Shown one piece after another: positions 6,594 through 11,843 of a DNA stretch of 11,843 bases. Every line of letters begins with the position of its first letter. The stretch's first letter is position 1. The position numbers and the translations under genes were made by a program. The notes under the pieces were generated by a model. That model saw nothing but the letters and a program-made list of their open reading frames with translations, had not been told where the DNA came from and searched no databases. The stretch is from an uncultured Clostridia bacterium (lineage in GTDB: Bacteria; Bacillota; Clostridia; Oscillospirales; Acutalibacteraceae). The DNA lies in NCBI GenBank assembly GCA_937877675.1, contig CALEIS010000175.1:1-11843 (forward strand), read 5' to 3'.

Positions 6594-7328
6594 ATGAATG
6601 AGGTCTTTGGTACAATTAAAGATGTTTTTATGTGGATATGGGGTCACGAGCAAGTTCAGTTCACGATAGATGCTTTAATAAAATTAGGAATTACAACTAT
6701 TTTGAGTGGTATTATCGGCTTTGAAAGAGAACATTCTCACCGTCCTGCAGGTTTCAGAACACATATTCTAGTTGCTGTGGGTTCAGCACTTGTAATGCTT
6801 ACATCTGTTTATATTTTTGAAAGTCAGGGAATGACTGGTGATGTAACTCGAATGAGTGCACAGGTACTTAGTGGTATCGGTTTCCTTGGTGCAGGTACAA
6901 TTCTTCGTGAAGGATTTTCCGTTAAAGGTCTTACAACTGCAGCATCCCTCTGGGCTGTTGCTTGTATAGGTATTGCAGTTGGTTCAGGCTTCTATGCAGG
7001 TGCATTCGTTGCGACCTTTGTAATCTATTTAACACTTAACTCACTTAAAAGATTTATTGTTCGTGGTTCAGCGGGTAAACTTCTTTTTATAGAAATTCAT
7101 GATGTTGGAGTTCAGATTCCACTTATCACTAAAACAATCAAACAATGCGGTGGAACAATCCACTCCATGGAGGTTGTTTATACTGAAACAAAGGATTTAA
7201 AGTTCAAACGTCGTAAGGATACATCTGTTATCAAGGTGCTTGTTTTCCCTAAAAATGACGATTCACTTTCTCTTATGACAACAACAATAAGAAGTATGAG
7301 TGATGTAGAGGATATTTATGTTGACTGA
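6594..7328 (+). CDS. MgtC/SapB-family membrane protein
   Basis: 244 residues, with AGGAGG 8 bases before the ATG. The N-terminal half is the MgtC fold with about four or five membrane segments: about 26-46 ending GFERE (42-46), RPAGFRTHILVAVGSAL (50-66), VLSGIGFLGAGTILREG (91-107), VKGLTTAASLWAVACIGIAVG (110-130) and about 134-152. The C-terminal part (about 160-244) is a soluble ACT-like regulatory domain, as in longer MgtC proteins. In Salmonella and Mycobacterium MgtC is needed for growth in low magnesium and inside macrophages, and has been linked to control of ATP synthase. Its role in gut anaerobes is not established. It follows the ATPase-like gene by 23 bases and overlaps the next gene by 11. 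No magnesium riboswitch can be seen upstream. Confidence 0.9.
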   Translation: MNEVFGTIKDVFMWIWGHEQVQFTIDALIKLGITTILSGIIGFEREHSHRPAGFRTHILVAVGSALVMLTSVYIFESQGMTGDVTRMSAQVLSGIGFLGAGTILREGFSVKGLTTAASLWAVACIGIAVGSGFYAGAFVATFVIYLTLNSLKRFIVRGSAGKLLFIEIHDVGVQIPLITKTIKQCGGTIHSMEVVYTETKDLKFKRRKDTSVIKVLVFPKNDDSLSLMTTTIRSMSDVEDIYVD

Positions 7329-8061
7329 TAAAATCGAACTTTTTGATGGTGAACATATTGAGGATTTGGGTGAAGGTGTAGGTGTTGTGGTTTCAAAACA
7401 ACACACCTTTGGTACGGATGCTATGCTTTTAGCACATTTTGCAAACCCAAAGAGGAATGATATTGCCTGTGATTTTGGTTCAGGTTGTGGAATTATTCCT
7501 TTCCTTTGGCTTCGTGACGGAAAGTGTAAGGAGATTACAGCCATTGAAATTCAGGAAAATGGTTGCAATCAAATACTACGCTCAAAGGATTTGAACAGCA
7601 CAGATAAAATAGCAATTCTCAACAGAGATTTAAAAGAAATCAATGACCTAAAGCCTGGCAGTTTTGATTTAGTAACAATGAATCCACCATATAAAATCGA
7701 AAATGGTGGAATAAAAAATGACGAGGAATATGCAACTATCGCTCGTCACGAAACTTTTTGTAATATGAATGATATTGCGAAAAGTGCATCACGACTTTTA
7801 AGATTTGGTGGCAAACTTTGTATCTGCCATCGTCCTGAAAGAGTGTTTGATGCAATGTACTCAATGCGTGAAAACGGAATTGAGCCAAAAACACTCCGTT
7901 TTGTATCTAAAAAAGGTGACACACAACCTTGGTTAGTCCTTATTGAGGGTAAACGAGGTGCTAAAAACGGATTGAAAGTTGAAAAAAACCTTGTAGCATA
8001 TAATGATGACGGCACTCTTACAGAAGAGATGCTCAGTATCACAGAAAAGTATAGAAAGTAA
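7318..8061 (+). CDS. TrmN6/YfiC-like tRNA adenine-N6 methyltransferase (COG4123 type)
   Basis: 247 residues. The ATG overlaps the last 11 bases of mgtC, with AGAGGA 5 bases upstream, so the two are translationally coupled. It is a class I S-adenosylmethionine-dependent methyltransferase. FGTDAMLLAHFA (31-42) leads into motif I DFGSGCGIIP (52-61), an acidic strand end ITAIEIQENG (73-82), and the catalytic NPPY (122-125), which marks enzymes that methylate an exocyclic amino group. Escherichia coli TrmN6 modifies A37 of tRNA1(Val). In Bacillus the related yabB lies close to rsmI (yabC), as here. The tRNA target is inferred from family and neighbourhood. Confidence 0.85.
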   Translation: MLTDKIELFDGEHIEDLGEGVGVVVSKQHTFGTDAMLLAHFANPKRNDIACDFGSGCGIIPFLWLRDGKCKEITAIEIQENGCNQILRSKDLNSTDKIAILNRDLKEINDLKPGSFDLVTMNPPYKIENGGIKNDEEYATIARHETFCNMNDIAKSASRLLRFGGKLCICHRPERVFDAMYSMRENGIEPKTLRFVSKKGDTQPWLVLIEGKRGAKNGLKVEKNLVAYNDDGTLTEEMLSITEKYRK

Positions 8062-8063
8062 GA

Positions 8064-8069
8064 AAGGGG
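8064..8069 (+). promoter_or_regulatory. Ribosome binding site that decides the rsmI start
   Basis: AAGGGG lies 8 bases before the ATG at 8078. The open frame extends 25 codons further upstream to 8003, but that part lies inside the preceding methyltransferase gene in another frame and has no RsmI-like sequence. Confidence 0.85.
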
Positions 8070-8077
8070 ACGGACAA

Positions 8078-8902
8078 ATGAATGGAAAACTTTATGTAGT
8101 GGGTACACCTATCGGAAATTTGTCCGATTTTTCTCCAAGAGCCAGAGAAACTCTTGCATCTGTTGATTTTATAGCAGCAGAAGACACGAGAGTTACGCAA
8201 AAACTCCTCAACTATTTTGATATAAAAAAACCACTTGTAAGTTATTATGAACACAATCGTCGTGAAAGAGGAGAAATGATTATCTCCCGAATTTTGAATG
8301 GTGAAGTTTGTGCAATAGTAACTGATGCGGGCATGCCTTGTATTTCTGACCCAGGACAAGACCTAGTTTTCCTCTGTCACGAAAACGGAATTCCAGTTGA
8401 ATCCGTGCCGGGTCCAACTGCATTTGCAACAGCACTTGCAATCAGTGGAATGGAAAGTGGAAGATTTACTTTTGAAGGATTTTTGAGCACAAATAAACCA
8501 AGTAGAAAAGAGCATCTTGAAGAAATCAAAAATGAAACAAGAACAATGATTTTCTACGAAGCACCACATAAATTGAAGGCAACTTTGAAGGATATGTATT
8601 CATATTTTGGTGACCGTGAAATTGCCATTGTGAAGGAGCTTACAAAAATCCACGAAACAGTAATGAGGACAAGCCTTAAAGGAGCAATAGATTATTTTGA
8701 AATCGAAAACCCAAGAGGAGAATATGTTCTTATTATTGCAGGAGCTGAAAAGCAAAAAGAAAAACAGCCCGTTACACTTGAACAGGCTGTGAATTTAGCA
8801 AAAGAACTTGTGGAGAAGGGTATGAGTGTCAACGAAGCATCAAAAACTGTAGCAGCTGACACAGGTATCAAGAAAAGCCTTATTTACAAAGAATTACTTT
8901 GA
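8078..8902 (+). CDS. rsmI: 16S rRNA (cytidine(1402)-2'-O)-methyltransferase RsmI
   Basis: 274 residues, the usual RsmI length. It is a tetrapyrrole-methylase-fold enzyme with LYVVGTPIGNLSDFSPRA (5-22) at the N-terminus, AAEDTR (33-38), a VTDAGMPCISDPG loop (81-93), SVPGPTA (109-115), GFLSTNKPSR (134-143), MIFYEAPHKL (157-166) and the KELTKIHE segment (187-194). These are the family's signature blocks. RsmI methylates the ribose of C1402 in the 16S decoding centre using S-adenosylmethionine. The gene starts 16 bases after the preceding methyltransferase and ends the operon. Its last 19 bases overlap the 3' end of the convergent XRE regulator, and no terminator hairpin is evident there. Confidence 0.95.
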   Translation: MNGKLYVVGTPIGNLSDFSPRARETLASVDFIAAEDTRVTQKLLNYFDIKKPLVSYYEHNRRERGEMIISRILNGEVCAIVTDAGMPCISDPGQDLVFLCHENGIPVESVPGPTAFATALAISGMESGRFTFEGFLSTNKPSRKEHLEEIKNETRTMIFYEAPHKLKATLKDMYSYFGDREIAIVKELTKIHETVMRTSLKGAIDYFEIENPRGEYVLIIAGAEKQKEKQPVTLEQAVNLAKELVEKGMSVNEASKTVAADTGIKKSLIYKELL

Positions 8903-9516
8903 TTTTTTGTTGAATATTTATACATTCTTGTAATTTCTTTTTCAATAAGCCTTGTTGCTTCGTTTATAATTGTTTCCATTGATTTTGGTAACTGTTCATT
9001 TCGTTTTGGTTTGTTATCACCTTCAAAAACAAGTGAATCTATAATATGGTCAATCATATTCGTTGTAACAAAAGGTGCTAATTCTTTTCGGGCTTTTTCG
9101 TGATTAGGTATTGCGCCTTTGAGTAGAGCAGAGAGATAAACTTTGTAAATAGTGAGAATATAAATACTTCTGATTTTTGATGAGTGGTTTCGGCCATAAA
9201 CACCAAGTCGTTCTTGCATATAAACAGATGAACGGAAAACAGTACTCATTCTTACTTCGCTATCCTGTGGGATTTCATCTTCAATAAAAAGTGCATCGGA
9301 CATCATTTTGTTGTCAGTAAGCCCTAAAAGGTAGTCAGTACTTACATCATAGAAAGTTGAAGCACGACAAAGAAAGTCAAGTCCACATTCACGGATTCCT
9401 TTTTCGTAGTGGGAAAGCAGAGCCTGAGAAACACCAAGTTCAATGGCAGCTTCCTTTTGACTCAAATTTTTCTCTTTTCTTAATTCAACAAGTCTTGTTG
9501 AAACAGATGTACTCAT
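8884..9516 (-). CDS. XRE-family transcriptional regulator
   Basis: 210 residues from the ATG at 9516-9514. A Cro/CI-type helix-turn-helix occupies about 7-61: RLVELRKEKNLSQKEAAIELGVSQALLSHYEKG, then FLCRASTFYDVSTDYLLGLTD. The remainder (65-210) is a mostly helical domain without a recognised signature or Cys/His metal set, perhaps for dimerisation or ligand sensing. A GTG three codons upstream (9525) lies in the ribosome binding site and is unlikely to be used. The 3' end overlaps rsmI by 19 bases tail to tail. Upstream, an exact inverted repeat over the promoter and leader suggests autoregulation. The divergently placed phosphatase gene may be a second target. Bacillus also has a DNA-binding regulator (abrB) next to rsmI, but this protein is not AbrB. 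Confidence 0.88.
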   Translation of the reverse strand: MSTSVSTRLVELRKEKNLSQKEAAIELGVSQALLSHYEKGIRECGLDFLCRASTFYDVSTDYLLGLTDNKMMSDALFIEDEIPQDSEVRMSTVFRSSVYMQERLGVYGRNHSSKIRSIYILTIYKVYLSALLKGAIPNHEKARKELAPFVTTNMIDHIIDSLVFEGDNKPKRNEQLPKSMETIINEATRLIEKEITRMYKYSTKNQSNSL

Positions 9517-9522
9517 AAAAAA

Positions 9523-9530
9523 CACCTCTT
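9523..9530 (-). promoter_or_regulatory. Ribosome binding site that decides the XRE start
   Basis: On the minus strand AAGAGGTG is followed by six T and then ATG (9516). The GTG of the longer frame is the end of this site itself, so the ATG is the better start. The site shares three bases (9528-9530) with the adjacent inverted repeat. Confidence 0.8.
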
Positions 9531-9546
9531 ATACTCAAAGTATAAG
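9528..9546. promoter_or_regulatory. Inverted repeat, probable operator of the XRE regulator
   Basis: A perfect dyad: CTTATACT (9528-9535), CAA, AGTATAAG (9539-9546). It covers the likely -10 of the XRE gene and abuts its ribosome binding site, so a bound protein would block that promoter. The short arms without a following T-run argue against a terminator. Confidence 0.65.
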
Positions 9547-9568
9547 GATTATACAATAGATTAAACAA
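9539..9568 (-). promoter_or_regulatory. Candidate promoter of the XRE gene
   Basis: On the minus strand, TTGTTT (9568-9563) and TATACT (9544-9539) are 18 bases apart. An alternative -10 TATAAT (9553-9548) has TATACA (9576-9571) 17 bases upstream. Either choice puts the inverted repeat at or just after the start point. Confidence 0.45.
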
Positions 9569-9578
9569 TTTGTATATT
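9550..9578 (+). promoter_or_regulatory. Weak candidate promoter of the histidine-phosphatase gene
   Basis: TATACA (9550-9555) and TATATT (9573-9578) are 17 bases apart on the + strand, giving a leader of about 25 bases. Both hexamers are imperfect, and the region is so AT-rich that other readings are possible. The element lies inside the half-site cluster shared with the XRE promoter. Confidence 0.35.
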
Positions 9579-9595
9579 GTACGATATTACAAATT
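9567..9595. promoter_or_regulatory. Second inverted repeat in the divergent control region
   Basis: AATTTGTA (9567-9574) and TACAAATT (9588-9595) are exact 8-bp arms around 13 bases. The centre holds a near-perfect smaller palindrome, ATATTGTACGATAT (9574-9587, one mismatched pair). A further dyad, TATACAA (9550-9556) with TTGTATA (9570-9576), shares its right half with this one. Confidence 0.5.
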
Positions 9596-9610
9596 TTCAG
9601 GAGATATAGT

Positions 9611-10336
9611 ATGAAAACTTACCAAATTCATTTAATTCGCCATGCTGTAACAAAGGGTAATCTTGAGGGCAGATATATCGGTCACACTGATGAGCCTGTT
9701 TGCGAAGAGGGTATGGCACAACTTAAAGACATAATGGAAAACTATGGAGAATATCCAGAGGTTGATGCAGTTTTTTGTAGTCCGTTAAAAAGATGTATCC
9801 AGACTGCACAGACAATTTATCCTAACAGAAATCCTATTATTCTTGATGATTTAAGAGAATATGATTTTGGCGAGTTTGAGGGAAAAACTGCCGAAGAATT
9901 GCAGGATGATGAAGATTTTGCAGAGTGGCTTTCTGGCACAAATCCTAACAAGGCAGCTCCATTCGGCGACAGTCAGGTGAGATTCAATTACAGAATATGT
10001 GACTGCTTTGAAAAAATCGTTGACGGTGTAATCAAGGCAGAGGTTAAGAATACTGCTGTCATCACTCACGGTGGTGTGATTATGTCACTTATGCAGACTT
10101 ATGCACTACCTGAAGCACCTATGCATGAATGGTTAACTCCATCTTGCTGTGGATACACAATTCGTATTGACCCCTCAATCTGGTCAAGGGGAATGAAGGT
10201 TGAAGCTATTTCAGAATGCCCTGCACAACCACCAAAAGAATTTGAACATGAACTTTGGGATGTTTATGACCCTGATAAAGACCCTTTTGATGTTGCTTAT
10301 TGGGAAGATGATTCCAATTTTACAGATGAACAATAA
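9611..10336 (+). CDS. Histidine phosphatase superfamily protein (phosphoglycerate-mutase-like)
   Basis: 241 residues, with AGGAG (9599-9603) 7 bases before the ATG. The branch-1 histidine phosphatase residues are present: LIRHA (8-12, with the phosphorylatable His11), Arg61 in CSPLKRCIQTA, Glu83 in LREYDFGEFEGK, and the second His153 in VITHGGV. The first motif reads RHA rather than the common RHG. The GRYIGHTDEPVCEEG block resembles alpha-ribazole phosphatase (CobC) and broad-specificity phosphatases, so the substrate could be a small phosphate ester, but no cobalamin genes lie nearby. The C-terminal 36 residues (206-241) are a very acidic extension rich in Asp, Glu and aromatics, beyond the usual domain of about 200 residues. 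It is the divergent neighbour of the XRE gene and is probably monocistronic. Confidence 0.85.
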   Translation: MKTYQIHLIRHAVTKGNLEGRYIGHTDEPVCEEGMAQLKDIMENYGEYPEVDAVFCSPLKRCIQTAQTIYPNRNPIILDDLREYDFGEFEGKTAEELQDDEDFAEWLSGTNPNKAAPFGDSQVRFNYRICDCFEKIVDGVIKAEVKNTAVITHGGVIMSLMQTYALPEAPMHEWLTPSCCGYTIRIDPSIWSRGMKVEAISECPAQPPKEFEHELWDVYDPDKDPFDVAYWEDDSNFTDEQ

Positions 10337-10364
10337 AAATTTCCCAAAATAACTATAAAAATTA

Positions 10365-10388
10365 CATTGAATCAAAAATTTTTCAATG
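10365..10388. promoter_or_regulatory. Inverted repeat within the uxuA promoter, candidate operator
   Basis: CATTGAA (10365-10371) and TTCAATG (10382-10388) form perfect 7-bp arms around 10 bases containing most of an A5T5 tract. The repeat runs from the -35 box to the TG of the extended -10, an ideal position for a repressor. It does not resemble a catabolite-repression cre site (no central CG). Confidence 0.5.
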
Positions 10389-10395
10389 ATAAAAT
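10367..10395 (+). promoter_or_regulatory. Extended -10 promoter of the uxuA unit
   Basis: TTGAAT (10367-10372), 17 bases, then TAAAAT (10390-10395) preceded by TG and one base (10387-10389). Transcription should begin near 10402, leaving a leader of about 26 bases with a strong AGGGAGG ribosome binding site (10413-10419). No terminator hairpin is visible between the phosphatase stop (10336) and this promoter. Confidence 0.75.
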
Positions 10396-10427
10396 AATAT
10401 AAAGAAAAACATAGGGAGGTAAAAATT

Positions 10428-11474
10428 ATGAAAATGTCTTTCCGTTGGTATGGCGAAAGTGACCCAATATCATTACAGTACATTCGTCAGATTCCAAATA
10501 TGAAAAGCATAGTTAGTGCCGTTTATGATGTAAAACCAGGTGAGGTTTGGCCAGAAGAGTCCATTGAGAAAATGGTAAAACAATGTGAAGAAAATGGTCT
10601 TATTTTTGATGTTGTTGAATCAATTCCTGTGCACGAAAACATTAAACTTGGAAGAGAAAATGTTGACGAGCTTTTGGAGGTTTATTGTGAAAACATCCGT
10701 CGCTGTGCAAAATACGGTGTTAAATGTGTAACATATAATTTTATGCCTGTTTTTGACTGGACTCGTACACAACTTGATAAGAAGGCAGAGGATGGCTCAA
10801 CAAGTCTTGTTATGTACTGGGAACAGATGAAAGGTCTTGACCCACTTAAGGATGACATTCATCTTCCAGGATGGGATGCAAGTTATAGTCAAGAAGAGGT
10901 TAGAGAATTAATTTCTGCTTATGGCGAACTCAAAGAAGAGGGACTTTGGAGAAATCTTGAAAAATTCCTTAAAAAAGTTATTCCTGTGGCTGAAGAGTGT
11001 GGTGTTAAGATGGCAATTCATCCAGATGACCCACCATATCCAATTTTTGGTATTCCAAGAATTATCACTTGCGAAGAAAACATTGATAGAATGTTGAAGC
11101 TTGTTGATAGTGAGGCAAATAGTCTTTGCCTTTGCACTGGCTCATTAGGTTGTGCAGCATCAAACGATGTTGTAAAAATGATTAGAAAATATAGTGCAAT
11201 GAATCGAATTGCATTTATGCATATTAGAAATATCTTGATTATGGAAGATGGAAGCTTTGAAGAAAGTGGACATATTTCAAGTTGTGGTAGCCTTGATATG
11301 TATGAGGTAGTTAAAGCACTTGTAGATACAGGCTTTGATGGTTATGTTCGTCCTGACCACGGTAGAATGATTTGGGGAGAAACAGGAAAACCAGGTTACG
11401 GTCTTTTCGACAGAGCACTTGGTGCAACATATATAAACGGCTTGTTTGAAGCAGTTGAGAAAGGAAGCAAATAA
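10428..11474 (+). CDS. uxuA: Mannonate dehydratase (EC 4.2.1.8)
   Basis: 348 residues, within the range of Bacillota UxuA proteins. It is a TIM-barrel enzyme that removes water from D-mannonate to give 2-keto-3-deoxygluconate in glucuronate breakdown. N-terminal MSFRWYGESDPISLQYIRQIP (3-23), the VTYNFMPVFDWTRT block (101-114) and the metal-binding positions are recognisable: His198 in AIHPDDPP, Cys236 in LCTGSLG, His265 in FMHIRN and Asp310 in VRPDHGR. In the family these bind the catalytic divalent metal. ATG 10428 sits 8 bases after AGGGAGG. An alternative ATG lies two codons later. The downstream reductase begins 2 bases after the stop, so the two are one transcript. Confidence 0.95.
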   Translation: MKMSFRWYGESDPISLQYIRQIPNMKSIVSAVYDVKPGEVWPEESIEKMVKQCEENGLIFDVVESIPVHENIKLGRENVDELLEVYCENIRRCAKYGVKCVTYNFMPVFDWTRTQLDKKAEDGSTSLVMYWEQMKGLDPLKDDIHLPGWDASYSQEEVRELISAYGELKEEGLWRNLEKFLKKVIPVAEECGVKMAIHPDDPPYPIFGIPRIITCEENIDRMLKLVDSEANSLCLCTGSLGCAASNDVVKMIRKYSAMNRIAFMHIRNILIMEDGSFEESGHISSCGSLDMYEVVKALVDTGFDGYVRPDHGRMIWGETGKPGYGLFDRALGATYINGLFEAVEKGSK

Positions 11475-11476
11475 CT

Positions 11477-11843
11477 ATGGTACACGAAAACTTAAAAGGC
11501 AGAGTTGCAGTTGTAACTGGTGGTGGCGGTGTTCTTTGTGGCGACTTCGCAAAGACTCTTGCAAAGCAGGGTGTTAAGGTTGCAGTTCTTGACCTTAACG
11601 AGGCAGCAGCACAGAAGGTAGCAGACGAAATCGTTGCAGACGGTGGTGTTGCTATTGCAGTTGGTTGTAATGTTCTTGAAAAAGAAAGCATGGAAAATGC
11701 TCGTGCAATCATCAATGAAAAACTTGGTACTTGTGACATTCTTCTCAATGGTGCAGGTGGTAACAATCCAAAGGGTACAACAACAAAGGAAACTCTTGAA
11801 AAGATTGACCTTATAGAAAAGAATGACGATATTAAAACATTCT
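11477..11843 (+). CDS. Short-chain dehydrogenase, probable D-mannonate oxidoreductase (UxuB-type), 3' end missing
   Basis: 122 codons are visible before the window ends in frame. The N-terminus MVHENLKGRVAVVTGGGGVLCG has the Rossmann NAD(P)-binding glycine motif of classical short-chain dehydrogenases (TGGGGVLCG, 15-23). DL at 40-41 would bind the cofactor ribose, and NGAGGN (92-97) is the usual NAG-type motif. The catalytic Ser-Tyr-Lys lies beyond the edge. Directly after uxuA the likely role is reduction of fructuronate to mannonate, as for YjmF beside YjmE in Bacillus subtilis. AAGGAAG (11461-11467) is 9 bases before the ATG. Codon choice (GCA, GTT, AAG, ATC, GAC) looks more biased than in upstream genes, suggesting high expression. 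Confidence 0.85.
   Translation, partial: MVHENLKGRVAVVTGGGGVLCGDFAKTLAKQGVKVAVLDLNEAAAQKVADEIVADGGVAIAVGCNVLEKESMENARAIINEKLGTCDILLNGAGGNNPKGTTTKETLEKIDLIEKNDDIKTF

Noticed and set aside
8003..8077. N-terminal extension of RsmI
   Set aside because: It lies in the wrong frame of the previous gene and has no family similarity. A ribosome binding site marks the ATG at 8078.
9517..9525. GTG start adding three residues to the XRE protein
   Set aside because: The GTG forms part of the AAGAGGTG ribosome binding site that serves the ATG at 9516.
1..11843. CRISPR arrays, tRNA/rRNA genes, insertion sequences or phage attachment sites
   Set aside because: None was seen: no regularly spaced repeats, no tRNA cloverleaf with CCA end or T-loop motif, no transposase or integrase motifs. 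Intergenic gaps are too short to hide large elements.

Overview
The window looks like a chromosomal segment of an AT-rich, spore-forming Clostridia (Bacillota), probably a gut or rumen plant-fibre degrader. The grounds are AT-rich coding with strong purine-rich ribosome binding sites, a SpoVAC spore-membrane protein, a pectinase-family glycoside hydrolase, a mannonate dehydratase gene with a short-chain dehydrogenase behind it, and a trmN6-like/rsmI pair like the yabB/yabC arrangement of Bacillus. Nothing points to a phage, insertion sequence, plasmid or CRISPR array. No gene-free gap exceeds about 165 bases.

Layout. 1-908: 3' end of a GH28-family gene, closed by a strong terminator (917-943). 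942-1385 (-): a solitary spoVAC. 1386-1531: divergent promoter region. 1532-2815: a two-gene unit encoding a membrane-anchored permuted NlpC/P60 (YiiX-like) hydrolase and an acidic, Pro-Thr-repeat lipoprotein, closed by a strong terminator (2839-2877). 2901-8902: a probable five-gene operon from an extended -10 promoter: rlmB, a 930-residue membrane protein that I read as a degenerate P-type ATPase with a long charged N-terminal tail, an MgtC/SapB membrane protein, a TrmN6-like methyltransferase and rsmI. 8884-9516 (-): an XRE-type regulator whose 3' end overlaps rsmI tail to tail by 19 bases. 9517-9610: a compact divergent control region packed with TATAC/GTATA and TACAA/TTGTA half-sites. 9611-10336: a histidine-phosphatase-family protein. 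10365-10395: a promoter with an inverted repeat in it. 10428-11843: uxuA and the start of a probable uxuB-type reductase, cut by the window end.

How the genes relate. RlmB, the TrmN6-like protein and RsmI all methylate rRNA or tRNA, so the operon is an RNA-modification operon into which two membrane-protein genes are inserted. Those two, the ATPase-like protein and MgtC, sit side by side, which recalls the mgtC-mgtB pairing of Salmonella. Here, however, the ATPase-like partner seems to have lost every motif needed for ATP-driven transport. This is the most unusual item in the window: a candidate pseudo-P-type ATPase next to MgtC. uxuA and the downstream reductase belong to hexuronate catabolism. 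With the GH28 enzyme about 9.5 kb away they suggest use of pectic or glucuronate-bearing plant polymers, though the window does not show that they are co-regulated.

All family assignments come from reading motifs by eye. No alignment or database search was possible.
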